Positions 16,406-25,151 of a DNA stretch of 64,000 nt are shown here, in pieces (the first letter of the stretch is position 1; every line of letters starts with the position of its first letter). Origin of the DNA: Tistrella mobilis (GTDB lineage Bacteria; Pseudomonadota; Alphaproteobacteria; Tistrellales; Tistrellaceae). The position numbers and the translations under genes are program-made. The DNA is taken from the NCBI RefSeq assembly GCF_041468085.1, contig NZ_CP121017.1, positions 4,189,501 to 4,253,500 on the forward strand, read 5' to 3'. The notes beneath the pieces were generated by a model. The model was not told the DNA's origin. It was given only the letters and a program-made list of their open reading frames with translations, and searched no databases.

Positions 16406-17506
16406 ATGGGCTTCAAATGCGGCATCGTCGGCATGCCGAATATCGGCAAGTCGACCCTGTTCAACGCGCTGACCAGCACCGCAGCTGCGGAAGCGGCGAA
16501 CTATCCCTTCTGCACCATCGAGCCGAATTCCGGCCGGGTGATGGTGCCGGATCCGCGCCTCGACAAGCTTGCCGCCATCGCCGGCTCAAAGCAGATCATC
16601 CCGACCCAGCTCGACTTCGTCGACATCGCGGGCCTGGTGCGCGGCGCCAGCAAGGGTGAAGGCCTCGGCAACCAGTTCCTCGCCCATATCCGCGAGGTCG
16701 ACGCCATCGCCCATGTGCTGCGCTGCTTCGTCGATGACGACATCACCCATGTCGAAGGCGGCGTCGATCCGCTGCGCGACGCCGAAACCATCGAGACCGA
16801 GCTGATGCTGGCCGATCTCGAAAGCCTGCAGAAGCGCATGGCCGGCATCGAGAAGCGCGCCAAGGGCGGCGACAAGGACGCCAAGGCCCAGGCGGAGCTG
16901 ATCGGACGGGTTCTGGCGGCGCTGGAAGAGGGCCGTCCGGCCCGCACGGTGAAGATCGAGGCGGAAGAGCGCCGCGCCTTCCAGCTGCTCCAGCTGCTGA
17001 CCGCCAAGCCGGTGCTCTATGTCTGCAATGTCGACGAAGGCGCTGCGGCCGAGGGCAACGAGCTGTCGGCGAAGGTCTTCGCAAAGGCCGAGGCCGAAGG
17101 CGCCGCCGCGGTCGTGGTCTCCGCCAAGATCGAGAGCGAGGTCGCCATGCTCTCCGACGAGGCCGAGAAGCGCGACTTCCTGGAAGCGCTGGGCCTCGAA
17201 GAGACCGGTCTCGCCCGCGTCATCCGCGCCGGCTATGGCCTGCTCGACCTGCTGACCTTCTTCACCGTCGGCCCCAAGGAGGCCCGCGCCTGGACGGTCC
17301 GCAGGGGTGCCACCGCGCCCCAGGCCGCCGGTGCGATCCACACCGATTTCGAGCGCGGCTTCATCCGCGCCGAGACCATCGCCTTCGACGACTACATCGC
17401 CTGCGGCGGCGAAGCCGAAGCCCGGGCCGCCGGCAAGCTGCGCATGGAAGGTAAAGAATACGTGGTCCGCGACGGCGACGTCTTCCATTTCCTGTTCAAC
17501 GTCTGA
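16406..17506 (+). CDS. ychF: Redox-regulated ATPase YchF (Obg-like GTPase family)
   Basis: Protein of 366 aa. The G1 loop is GMPNIGKSTLFNAL near residues 8-21. The Obg-like switch region is DFVDIAGLVRGASKGEGLGNQFL. The fourth nucleotide motif reads NVDE rather than NKxD, the change that gives YchF preference for ATP. A TGS-like C-terminal domain carries GAIHTDFERGFIRAE. YchF associates with ribosomes and affects oxidative stress responses. It lies 4 bp after pth and is the last gene before a strong hairpin. Confidence 0.96.
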   Translation: MGFKCGIVGMPNIGKSTLFNALTSTAAAEAANYPFCTIEPNSGRVMVPDPRLDKLAAIAGSKQIIPTQLDFVDIAGLVRGASKGEGLGNQFLAHIREVDAIAHVLRCFVDDDITHVEGGVDPLRDAETIETELMLADLESLQKRMAGIEKRAKGGDKDAKAQAELIGRVLAALEEGRPARTVKIEAEERRAFQLLQLLTAKPVLYVCNVDEGAAAEGNELSAKVFAKAEAEGAAAVVVSAKIESEVAMLSDEAEKRDFLEALGLEETGLARVIRAGYGLLDLLTFFTVGPKEARAWTVRRGATAPQAAGAIHTDFERGFIRAETIAFDDYIACGGEAEARAAGKLRMEGKEYVVRDGDVFHFLFNV

Positions 17507-17544
17507 CGGCATCGCGCCGATCGGCGGCGGCATCCGGAATACGA

Positions 17545-17574
17545 AACGCCCGGCATGGGATCATGCCGGGCGTT
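17545..17574 (+). terminator. Terminator between ychF and the convergent DUF1266 gene
   Basis: A perfect 13-bp stem, AACGCCCGGCATG (17545-17557) and its complement (17562-17574), with a 4-nt loop. It sits between two convergent stops and can serve both strands. Confidence 0.75.
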
Positions 17575-17591
17575 CCGCATTTCAGTTCCGG

Positions 17592-19274
17592 TCACCAGTC
17601 CTTCTCAAGTTTCAGACTCCAGGGGAGCCGGTTCCAGGGGCTGTCGGGATCGGCTTCAAGATGGGCCACGGCCTTCTCGAATCCGGGCTGGTCGCCGTCC
17701 GTGCCACCCGACCACACTGCACGGCCCTCCAGACAGGCCGCAGCCATGTCGGACCAGGAGCCATAGGCGCTCTGAATCTCGCGCGCGATCGGCAGCATGC
17801 GCATCCAGGCATCATCCTCGTCGATCCAGCCGGCCATATGGCCCCAGCGGATCAGCATGAGCGCGCGGCCGAAATCCCACGCCATGTGCGGGTCATGGAT
17901 GACGGCGCCGGGACCAGCCGCTTCGAGAAGACGCAACCGGCCCAGTTCCTCGGCCGGGAAATCCGGATCGGCCAGCTGGTGCAGAAAAATCCGGAGCTGA
18001 ACATACAGTTCGAGCACCCCCGGAACCTCGATCACCTCACGCGTGAAGGCCGCGCGCCAGGCGTCGAAGGCGCGCAGCCCCTCCTCACCGAACGCCTCCC
18101 CGACCATCTCGCGCGCCCGCGCCCAATGCGGCTCCAGTTCGCCCGCGTCGACATCGGGATCCCAGAGCGGACCAAGCATGGCGGTCTCGGCCAGTTCGAC
18201 GACAGCGGGGTCGGTCTCCGGAGCGCGGCGCAGCACGCCCCCCATCACCTGCAGGCCTTGAGCGCCGTAGCGCAGGGCAATCAGATCGGCAAGGGCGCGC
18301 TGCCGGGCGGCAGGATCCTCCGCCAATCCGCTGTCGGTGAGGGCATGAAGCGCCCGGCCATAGCGCATCCGCTCGCTCGCCGACAGCCCGGCGGCACGGG
18401 CGGTGAAGCCGAAATCCTGACGATGTCCGCGGGTCATCAGCGCCGTGACCTGCAGATCGAGATCTTTGTCGTCGAGAATGCCCCAGCCCTCGCGCAACCG
18501 CGCCACGGCCTTGCGCCGGCCGATCATGCCGAGCGGTCCCGGCATCTCCCCGACCCGGTCGACCGGGTGGCCGCTGGCCCGGGCCAGGATTGCGCCGGCG
18601 CCGATGATCCAGCCCTGGACAGGGGTCAACCGTCCCGGCGCCTGCGGAAGATCGGTCAGGGCGCCGGGGGCTGGGGCGTCGGCCGGGCCGGCAGGTCGCG
18701 TGAAGGGAAGCCGCCGTTCCAGTAGTTCCACCAATCGCGCCCGCACGACCTGTGCCACCTCGATCTGCGCCGCCGGGAAATGCGCCAGCCGCTGACTGAG
18801 GTCCGGATGGTCGAGGCTGAGGGCCACCCCCTCCTCATCCGGCCTCAGCTCCAGTTGCGCAGGCAGGATCCGGTCGAAAGGCAGCTTCGTCCCCCCATGG
18901 ATCACGGTTCGCCGACGCAGATCGAAATGCGTACCGGACCGCGGGGCAAAACGAAGCGCAAGACCAAGCAGGACCAATGCTGCCGCAAAGAAGCTCCAGT
19001 CCGGCATGACGAGACCGGCGAGCGCCAGATCCTTCATCAGAAACAGCGAGACGATGCCGGCCGCCAGCGACACCGCCGCCAGAACGACGACGACAGCCAG
19101 AACACCGTCACCACTGCCGCTGCCGAAGGTCAGCCTCACCGCCCGGCGGTCGTAATCCAGCCGGCCGCCATCCATCGCCCGTGCGAACCCCAGCAGTTCG
19201 GCCGCGACCTCGGCGATGTTCCGTTCACTACGCCCGCCCGATTGCGCGGACTGCGCCCTTGCCTGACGACTCAT
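17592..19274 (-). CDS. Membrane-anchored DUF1266 protein of unknown function
   Basis: Protein of 560 aa. Two adjacent hydrophobic segments (about residues 58-80 and 92-110) probably place it in the inner membrane, with both ends cytoplasmic. The large remainder is soluble and Ala/Leu-rich. The C-terminal third contains WDFGRALMLIRWGHMAGWID with a following Asp/Trp-rich stretch, the hallmark of DUF1266. DUF1266 proteins are uncharacterised; some occur near toxin or secretion genes, but nothing here suggests that. The region upstream holds a palindrome (19437-19452). Confidence 0.75.
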   Translation of the reverse strand: MSRQARAQSAQSGGRSERNIAEVAAELLGFARAMDGGRLDYDRRAVRLTFGSGSGDGVLAVVVVLAAVSLAAGIVSLFLMKDLALAGLVMPDWSFFAAALVLLGLALRFAPRSGTHFDLRRRTVIHGGTKLPFDRILPAQLELRPDEEGVALSLDHPDLSQRLAHFPAAQIEVAQVVRARLVELLERRLPFTRPAGPADAPAPGALTDLPQAPGRLTPVQGWIIGAGAILARASGHPVDRVGEMPGPLGMIGRRKAVARLREGWGILDDKDLDLQVTALMTRGHRQDFGFTARAAGLSASERMRYGRALHALTDSGLAEDPAARQRALADLIALRYGAQGLQVMGGVLRRAPETDPAVVELAETAMLGPLWDPDVDAGELEPHWARAREMVGEAFGEEGLRAFDAWRAAFTREVIEVPGVLELYVQLRIFLHQLADPDFPAEELGRLRLLEAAGPGAVIHDPHMAWDFGRALMLIRWGHMAGWIDEDDAWMRMLPIAREIQSAYGSWSDMAAACLEGRAVWSGGTDGDQPGFEKAVAHLEADPDSPWNRLPWSLKLEKDW

Positions 19275-19436
19275 CAGCTTCCCGTGCTCCGACGAAGAGG
19301 TCCCGCCTCCTGGGGTCCGGTCTCCACGGGTGCCGTCCGATCCATAGTCGTGAACCGCCGGCCAGGCAGATCGCCTGTGGCAAGCGGTGGTCTCCTTGCG
19401 AAGATCTGTCCCGGTATCATGACGCCGGGCATGCAG

Positions 19437-19452
19437 CTGGTCGTGCGACCAG
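19437..19452. promoter_or_regulatory. 16-bp palindrome in the divergent gap before the dienelactone hydrolase gene
   Basis: CTGGTCG-TG-CGACCAG, perfect. It lies in the 298-bp gap between divergent genes and could be an operator. No clear -35/-10 pair accompanies it, and the rest of the gap shows nothing else I can support. Confidence 0.35.
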
Positions 19453-19572
19453 ACAGTGTCAATCCTGGTCCTGGCATGCCCCCTCTTCCGTTGCCGGACG
19501 TCCTGTCGTATCTGAGAGGGGGCGCCAGCGCTTCCGGGCGCCCTGCCGCAACATCGTCACGAGGTTCCGCAT

Positions 19573-20283
19573 ATGGGTGAGTTCATCCGTCTCGATGCCG
19601 CGACCGGCACGTCGATCTCGGCCTGGCACGCCACTCCGCGCCAGCCTGCCCGGGCAGGCCTGGTGGTCCTGCAGGAGATCTTCGGGGTGAACGCCCACAT
19701 CCGGGGCGTGGCCGATCGCTTTGCCCTGCCGGGCTATGACGTGGTGGCGCCGGCCCTGTTCGACCGGGTCGCTCCCGGTACCGAACTGGGCTATGGCCCG
19801 GACGACCTGAAACGCGGCATCGAGCTGAAAGGCCAGGTGCCGGACGACGAGGCACTGGCCTACGTCACCGCGGCGGTCGATCTTCTGCGCAGCCGCCACG
19901 GCGCTGCCTTCCCGGTGGGTGTGGTCGGCTTCTGCTGGGGCGGCAGTCTTGCCTATCTGGCAGCCGCGAAACTGTCGGTTGATGCCGCCGTCAGCTATTA
20001 CGGGGGCCAGGTACCGAAATATCTCGACGAGGGCATCAAGCCGGTGGCGCCCCTGCTGGTCCATCTGGGCGGGCGCGACAGCCATATCCCCGCAGGTCCC
20101 ACCGCAGACAAACTGCGTGTGACGGCGCCGGGTGCCGAGATCTATGTCCATCCCCAGGCAGGGCACGGATTCAATTGCGAGGCCCGGCCCGACTATCGGC
20201 CGGAAGAAGCCCGCTATGCCATGGAAGTGACCCTGCGCTTCCTGGATCGCCGCCTGTCGGGTCCGCGCCGGCCGCCACTCTGA
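19573..20283 (+). CDS. Dienelactone hydrolase family protein
   Basis: Alpha/beta hydrolase of 236 aa with the DLH-type Cys-Asp-His triad: Cys121 in GFCWGGSLAY, Asp169 in GGRDSHIP and His198 in QAGHGFNCE. DLH cleaves dienelactone in chloroaromatic degradation, but most genomic members act on other esters or lactones. No aromatic-degradation genes are nearby, so the substrate is open. It is monocistronic, with a strong terminator right after the stop. Confidence 0.9.
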   Translation: MGEFIRLDAATGTSISAWHATPRQPARAGLVVLQEIFGVNAHIRGVADRFALPGYDVVAPALFDRVAPGTELGYGPDDLKRGIELKGQVPDDEALAYVTAAVDLLRSRHGAAFPVGVVGFCWGGSLAYLAAAKLSVDAAVSYYGGQVPKYLDEGIKPVAPLLVHLGGRDSHIPAGPTADKLRVTAPGAEIYVHPQAGHGFNCEARPDYRPEEARYAMEVTLRFLDRRLSGPRRPPL

Positions 20284-20301
20284 AGATCCCGCACATGAAC
20301 C

Positions 20302-20337
20302 GACAAAGGGCGGCCTCCGACGGGGCCGCCCTTTGTC
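20302..20337. terminator. Bidirectional terminator
   Basis: A perfect 14-bp stem GACAAAGGGCGGCC (20302-20315) with its complement (20324-20337) and an 8-nt loop, placed between the convergent dienelactone hydrolase and VOC genes. Confidence 0.8.
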
Positions 20338-20361
20338 ATAGGTCGATGCAGGCGCCGCCGG

Positions 20362-21225
20362 TCAGGCGGAGGTGAACTCGATCAGCACGCCGCAGGCCTC
20401 CTCGGGTCCGACGATCAGATCGCCGTTCTGCTCGCGATCGAAGGCCACGCCATTTTCCTGGAGCACAGCTGCGGTGCGGTCGCGGTCGGCGACACCGATC
20501 TGCAGCGCCACCAGGCCGTGATCATGAGCGCGCGGCTCGTCATCGAGATCGGGATGCAGATTGGGCAGGTCGTAAGGTGTGGCGAACATCAGCACCCCAC
20601 GCCCGGTATGGACCGCGATCACGGTATCGGTGGGGGTGACCGCACCACTCCCAAACAGACGGGAGTAGGCATCGGCGGCGGCATTCACGTCATCCACCAC
20701 GATGGTGGCGGACAGGATGCTGCGCGCCGTATTGGGGTGGGCCAGCCAGTCCGGGCGACGCATCTTCTCGGGCGTCAGATGCTGACAGAGGAAGGCGGGA
20801 ATGCCGGGCGTGGCACCATCGGCCAGATGGACATTGCGAAAGGCGAGTTCCACCGGGCCGCCATCGGGGCCGTTCTCGATCACCCGGCCCAGATTGCGCA
20901 GCGCATTCTCGGGCGCAACCAGCCCTGCCGCCCCAAGCAGTGCATGCGATGCCTCGGCATCCGGGGTGGAAAAGACCACGCCCAGCCCGCCCTCACCCTT
21001 TTCGAGGAAGCGGTCCAGGCCGTTGGTGAAGGCGGTGGAATCGATCAGCCCGAGCAGTTCCAGGTAGTCGTCATCGAACATGACGCAATAATTGGCGGTG
21101 CCCCAGCCAACATGGCGTCCGCGGTCGGTGACGGCAAAGCCGAGGCGCCGATACCGTTCCCGTGCCGCTTCCAGGTCGGCGACACCGATGATGGCATGGT
21201 CGATGCCGTTGATCGCGTGGGTCAT
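20362..21225 (-). CDS. VOC-superfamily (glyoxalase-like) protein
   Basis: Protein of 287 aa that starts INGIDHAIIGVADLEAARER, the typical beta-alpha-beta opening with the first metal-ligand His. A second VOC-like module begins near residue 140 (LSATIVVDDVNAAADAYSRLFG). The arrangement matches glyoxalase-like domain proteins (Glyoxalase_3 type), whose reactions are mostly unknown. I chose the ATG at 21225, with GGAGAG just before it; upstream codons are in frame but look noncoding. It is transcribed alone, towards the shared terminator at 20302-20337. Confidence 0.8.
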   Translation of the reverse strand: MTHAINGIDHAIIGVADLEAARERYRRLGFAVTDRGRHVGWGTANYCVMFDDDYLELLGLIDSTAFTNGLDRFLEKGEGGLGVVFSTPDAEASHALLGAAGLVAPENALRNLGRVIENGPDGGPVELAFRNVHLADGATPGIPAFLCQHLTPEKMRRPDWLAHPNTARSILSATIVVDDVNAAADAYSRLFGSGAVTPTDTVIAVHTGRGVLMFATPYDLPNLHPDLDDEPRAHDHGLVALQIGVADRDRTAAVLQENGVAFDREQNGDLIVGPEEACGVLIEFTSA

Positions 21226-21347
21226 CTCTCCGGCGCTCCGCTTTTGTGGGGCTTTGCCGATTAGTGACCCGAACCGGGCTGCGGAGCAAGACCCATGCGT
21301 GGGCTGGTCCGTGATGCGGCCCTGTTTCTCCCGGGTGAGGCTCATAA

Positions 21348-21373
21348 AAAAGGGCGGCAGACGCCGCCCTTTT
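21348..21373 (-). terminator. Intrinsic terminator of proC
   Basis: An 11-bp stem GGGCGGC-type hairpin (21348-21358 with 21363-21373) with a 4-nt loop. On the minus strand it ends in a run of six T, a textbook Rho-independent terminator 34 bp beyond the proC stop. Confidence 0.85.
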
Positions 21374-21406
21374 ATCCCGCAACCCATGGTTCCCGAGCGC
21401 GAGCCG

Positions 21407-22249
21407 TCAACCGGCGAGTTCCCGGCCGCGGTCGCGTGCGGCAGTGACCGCGCGCGCCATCAGCGGCGGCAGCCCCGTCTGCCGGTCCATCAGCACCGAC
21501 AGGGCAGCTGCGGTGGTGCCCGCGGGGCTGGTCACGGCTTCCCGCAATGCGGTCTCGGTCTCAGGCGACGCGTCGGCCAGCGCTGCGGCGCCGATCACGG
21601 TCGCACGCGCCAGCCGCCGCGCCGTTTCATAGGGCAGGCCCACCTCTTCACCGGCGCGGGTCATTGCTTCGATCATATGGAAAACATAGGCCGGTCCGCT
21701 GCCCGAGACGGCGGTGACCGCATCGATCAGCCCCTCGTCCTCGATCCAGACCACCTCGCCAACGGCCGAGAGCAGACCTTCGGCCAGGGCCCGATCGCGG
21801 CCATCCGTCTCTGCTACGGCATAGCAGCCGGTGATGCCGCGACCAATTGCCGCAGGGGTATTGGGCATCGCCCGGATCACCTTGCGCGGGTGGCCCAGCA
21901 GATCACGCAGGGTCTGCACCGTCTTGCCCGCGGCAACCGAGACCACAAGGGTTTCAGGCCCGACCAGAGGGGCCGCCGGCGGCAGGGCCACCTCGAAACT
22001 CTGCGGCTTCACCGCCACCACCAATACGTCGAAACCGCCATCGGGCATGGACACCGCATCGGCATCCGCCGCAACGCGCACGCCACGGTCCTGCAGACGG
22101 GTCCGGCCTTCGACCGAGGGGTCGATCACGGTAATGCTGTGCGGATCGCGGCCACGGGCGATCCAGCCTTCGATCATCGCGCCACCCATCCGGCCGGCGC
22201 CGATCACGAGCAGCTGACCGGCCGTCCCGGCTTCAGATGTGCTGGACAT
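21407..22249 (-). CDS. proC: Pyrroline-5-carboxylate reductase
   Basis: Cytoplasmic enzyme of 280 aa for the last step of proline synthesis. The N-terminal Rossmann motif is LLVIGAGRMGGAMIEGW near residues 13-29. The family signature in the dimerisation domain is ALADASPETETALREAVTSPAGTTAAAL near residues 210-240. The ATG at 22249 is 7 bp from the stop of the upstream ybjN-like gene, so the two form an operon, a pairing common in alphaproteobacteria. Confidence 0.95.
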   Translation of the reverse strand: MSSTSEAGTAGQLLVIGAGRMGGAMIEGWIARGRDPHSITVIDPSVEGRTRLQDRGVRVAADADAVSMPDGGFDVLVVAVKPQSFEVALPPAAPLVGPETLVVSVAAGKTVQTLRDLLGHPRKVIRAMPNTPAAIGRGITGCYAVAETDGRDRALAEGLLSAVGEVVWIEDEGLIDAVTAVSGSGPAYVFHMIEAMTRAGEEVGLPYETARRLARATVIGAAALADASPETETALREAVTSPAGTTAAALSVLMDRQTGLPPLMARAVTAARDRGRELAG

Positions 22250-22256
22250 GAGGGAA

Positions 22257-22757
22257 TCAGGCCTCGCCGACGGTTTCGAACATGGCAGCCGTGATGGCCT
22301 CGTCGGCCGTCTTGCCACCCCAGATGACGAACTGGAAGGCGGGATAGGCGCGCTCGCATTCGGAGACCGCGATGTCCACCACCTCTTCCACATGCTCAGG
22401 GGTCAGCGGACCACCGCGGACCAGCAGGGTATGGCGGAACAGCGGTACCGATTCCTCGGTCCAGAGGTCGAAATGGCCCAGCCACAGGCGCTCGTTCAGC
22501 TGCGCCAGCAGCGGATAGATGTTCGTACGGCGGCCGGCCGGCACCTTCATATCCAGCGCACAGGACAGATGCAGGGCGGCAGTCTCCGGGCGCCACGCGA
22601 ACCAGAGGCGGAAGTCGCAGAACTTGCCGGTGATTTCGACAGCCATCTCGTCTTCGGTCTGGCGGTCGAACGGCCATTCGTTGGCGATGACGATCTGTTC
22701 GACGAGATCGAGAGGATTGGCCACGACGTCTTCGGCTTCCGCGATGATGAAAGACAT
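22257..22757 (-). CDS. YbjN domain-containing protein
   Basis: Protein of 166 aa. The sequence EWPFDRQTEDEMAVEITG followed by FRLWFAWRPE and NERLWLGHFDLW matches the YbjN family, which has a type III secretion chaperone-like fold. The exact function is unknown; in E. coli ybjN overexpression affects motility and stress traits. GAGGCG precedes the ATG at 22757. It is the first gene of the ybjN-proC operon. Confidence 0.88.
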   Translation of the reverse strand: MSFIIAEAEDVVANPLDLVEQIVIANEWPFDRQTEDEMAVEITGKFCDFRLWFAWRPETAALHLSCALDMKVPAGRRTNIYPLLAQLNERLWLGHFDLWTEESVPLFRHTLLVRGGPLTPEHVEEVVDIAVSECERAYPAFQFVIWGGKTADEAITAAMFETVGEA

Positions 22758-23184
22758 GCTCGATCGCCTCCTTGGGCGGGCGGCTGCAGGCCGCGGATCC
22801 CGGCGGCGGTCTCGGGGACACCGCCGCTGGCGCGAAGGTGGGGGCGAGAACACGACGACCTGCCGGACCTCCGCGAGAGCACGGATTTTCGTCACTCCCG
22901 CGGTGCGGCGGCCTGCCGTCGGGTTCGAGGCGGCTACCACATCTTGTGGCGCAGACGGCGTAAACCGACTACGTCGGCAGCGTGCACGAAGCCCAGGTCA
23001 GCCGCAAGGCCCGTTGTTTAGCCATAATGGCGGTGCGGATGCAACGTCTTTCCGCAGCGCACCCGCCACGGCCGGAAAATCCCACAGGCTCAAGGCCCTG
23101 GCCGATGACGGGGCATCTGCTCCGGCGGCCGGAAAATCTGCCGGAAAATCGACGGGGCCCCGGTTCTCAGCCCCGCCGGTGTGG
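22758..23184. other. 427-bp intergenic region with no supported gene
   Basis: It lies between the ybjN start and the stop of the next gene leftward-reading. It contains the short repeats listed at 23071-23150 and should hold the ybjN promoter, which I cannot place. Open frames through it lack ribosome sites and protein-like composition. A small RNA cannot be excluded. Confidence 0.35.
23071..23150. repeat. Three copies of an 11-bp direct repeat
   Basis: GCCGGAAAATC occurs at 23071-23081, 23128-23138 and 23140-23150, the last two nearly adjacent. The repeat is AT-richer than its surroundings and sits just downstream of the PNPOx-like gene. Its role is unknown. Confidence 0.55.
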
Positions 23185-23799
23185 TCAGTACAGGGTGCGT
23201 GGAAGGCGAGTGACCGCCTCGGCATCATAGCCGTTGGCATCGAAATCCTGGCGGGCGGCCTTCAGCATCTGCCCGGCGGTGGGCAGGGTGTCGGTGACAG
23301 GCCATGTTTCAGGGGTCCACAACCCGGACCGGATCAGCGCCCGGGCGCACTGGAAATAGACCGTGTCGATGGCAACCAGAATCACGGTGCGGGGCAGGTG
23401 GTCGTCGACGGCAAAGCTGTCACACAGCGCCGGATCGGTCGAAATGCGGGCCCGGCCGTTGATCCGAAGCGCCTCGCCCTTGCCCGGGATCAGGAACATG
23501 AGGGCGACGCGGGGGTCGCGGACGATGTTGCGCAGGCTGTCGACCCGGTTATTGCCCCGGCGGTCGGGGATGGCGAGGGTACGCTCGTCCAGCACCCGCA
23601 CGAAGCCGGCCGGATCGCCGCGCGGTGAGCAGTCGAGCCCCTCGGCTGCGACGGTGGCGAGGGCGAAGAACGGGGCAGCCTCGACGAAGGCGCGATAGGG
23701 CGCCGTCAGAACCGGTACTTCCTTGATCAGCGACGCCTCGACCGGGGTGCCGTAGAGTGCGTCGAGTTCGGCTTCGGTGGTCACGACATGCCCGGTCAT
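23185..23799 (-). CDS. Pyridoxamine 5'-phosphate oxidase family flavoprotein
   Basis: Protein of 204 aa with the split-barrel flavin-binding fold: FFALATVAAEGLDCSPRGDPAGF near residues 45-67, IPDRRGNNRVDSLRNIVRDPRVALMFLIPG near 78-107. This block resembles the MSMEG_1061 (FMN-dependent PPOX) subfamily rather than true PdxH, so a B6 role should not be assumed. The ATG at 23799 has GAGG six nt upstream; a GTG codon before it is also possible. It is transcribed alone. Confidence 0.8.
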   Translation of the reverse strand: MTGHVVTTEAELDALYGTPVEASLIKEVPVLTAPYRAFVEAAPFFALATVAAEGLDCSPRGDPAGFVRVLDERTLAIPDRRGNNRVDSLRNIVRDPRVALMFLIPGKGEALRINGRARISTDPALCDSFAVDDHLPRTVILVAIDTVYFQCARALIRSGLWTPETWPVTDTLPTAGQMLKAARQDFDANGYDAEAVTRLPRTLY

Positions 23800-23933
23800 C
23801 ACATCCTCGGTTTCTGTCAGGGACGGCCGTCAACCGAAACACCGGATGACGCCGTCATTGAGCCCGTGGCCGAGCTTATACCATCATGCAGTGATCAGTC
23901 GCCCCGCGACATGCCCCCTGCCGGAGCCAGCCG

Positions 23934-24914
23934 ATGACCAGCACCACCGATCGCTTCGCCCCACCCTCCTCCTCGGGCGAAGCAGCCCCCAGCAGGCCAC
24001 GGCTCGACGGCCGGCGGATCGCCATGCTGGGCCTGGGGCTGATGGGCCGGCCGATGGCGATCAACCTGGCCCGCGCCGGGGCGGATCTGGCCGTCTGGAA
24101 CCGAAGCCCCGCCACCACCACGGAGGTCGCGGCTGCAACGGGGGCCCGCGCGGCTTCAAGCCCTGCCGAAGCGGCTGCCGGTGCCGGGATCGTCGTTCTT
24201 TGTGTCACGGATACCGCCGCGGTCGAATCCGTGCTGTTCGGCACGGACGGCGTGGCAACCGCACGGCCCGCGCCCCGGGTGGTCGTCGACATGGGCACGA
24301 CGGATCCGCTGGTGACACCGGACATAGGTCGGCGCCTGACGCAAGCCTGTGGGGCGAGCCTCGTCGATGCACCGGTATCCGGCGGCACCCGCGGGGCCGA
24401 AGCGGCAACGCTCTCGATCATGGCCGGTGCAGACGATGCAGCCTTCGAGGCGGCGCTGCCGGTGCTTCAGGTGCTGGGCAGCCGCATCACCCGGATCGGC
24501 AGCCCCGGCGCCGGCCAGGTCGCCAAGGCTGCAAACCAGGTGGTGGTGGGCGTGGTGATCCAGGCGGTGGCCGAAGCCCTGGCGCTGGCCGAGGCGGCCG
24601 GCGTCGATCCGGCCCGGGTGCGCGAGGCGATGATCGGCGGCTTCGCCGACGGCACCATCCTGCGCCAGCATGGCGAGCGCATGGTGATCGGAAATCTGAC
24701 ACCGGGCGGCAAGTGCAGGATCCATCTGAAGGACATGGTGCAGGCAACCCGGCTGGGAGATGCCAACGGCCTGGCCATGCCGGCCTCGGCGCTGGTGCGC
24801 GATGCCTTCGCCCGGCTGGTCGACCAGGGCCGGGGTGAGCTTGATCACAGCGCCCTGCACCTGCTGCTCACCGACACGTTCCGCGCCTCTGGCGATGATG
24901 TCGCAGCACGATAG
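23934..24914 (+). CDS. NAD(P)-dependent beta-hydroxyacid dehydrogenase (3-hydroxyisobutyrate dehydrogenase family)
   Basis: Protein of 326 aa. The Rossmann motif is IAMLGLGLMGRPMAINLARAG near residues 25-45. The family signature around the catalytic region is DAPVSGGTRGAEAATLSIMAG near residues 145-165, and the active-site Lys is in GQVAKAANQVVVG. Likely substrates are 3-hydroxyisobutyrate, tartronate semialdehyde or a related acid; sequence alone does not decide. The N-terminus has about 20 Ser/Pro-rich residues before the fold, so a later start is possible but none is obvious. Confidence 0.88.
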   Translation: MTSTTDRFAPPSSSGEAAPSRPRLDGRRIAMLGLGLMGRPMAINLARAGADLAVWNRSPATTTEVAAATGARAASSPAEAAAGAGIVVLCVTDTAAVESVLFGTDGVATARPAPRVVVDMGTTDPLVTPDIGRRLTQACGASLVDAPVSGGTRGAEAATLSIMAGADDAAFEAALPVLQVLGSRITRIGSPGAGQVAKAANQVVVGVVIQAVAEALALAEAAGVDPARVREAMIGGFADGTILRQHGERMVIGNLTPGGKCRIHLKDMVQATRLGDANGLAMPASALVRDAFARLVDQGRGELDHSALHLLLTDTFRASGDDVAAR

Positions 24915-24990
24915 GCCACCAGAAATCCTCAAGACAATATCAGAAACGAAACATCCACGAGAAGAAACAAGATCAAATCTTTCCAAAGAG

Positions 24991-25019
24991 TTGACCGGAA
25001 AAAAATGTATCGCTAGGCT
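24991..25019 (+). promoter_or_regulatory. Sigma-70 promoter of the peptidase-importer operon
   Basis: TTGACC, a 17-bp spacer, TAGGCT, inside an AT-rich stretch (24920-25050) that stands out from the GC-rich surroundings. The start site near 25026 gives a leader of about 125 nt to the peptidase ATG. Confidence 0.6.
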
Positions 25020-25151
25020 TCCCGACTTGATGAAGGGGGAAACAATCGGACGAAGCCTGCCGACTGGTAGCCTTCACATGTCGGGATTTGTCGTCGCCGC
25101 CGGTCCCGAAACCGTTCCGCCCTCTCGATTTTCAGGAGCGCTTCCCGAAAC

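Noticed and set aside
22998-23240. 80-codon minus-strand frame across the gap at 23 kb
   Set aside because: It overlaps the end of the PNPOx-like gene, has no ribosome site and is composed mainly of the short repeat sequence.
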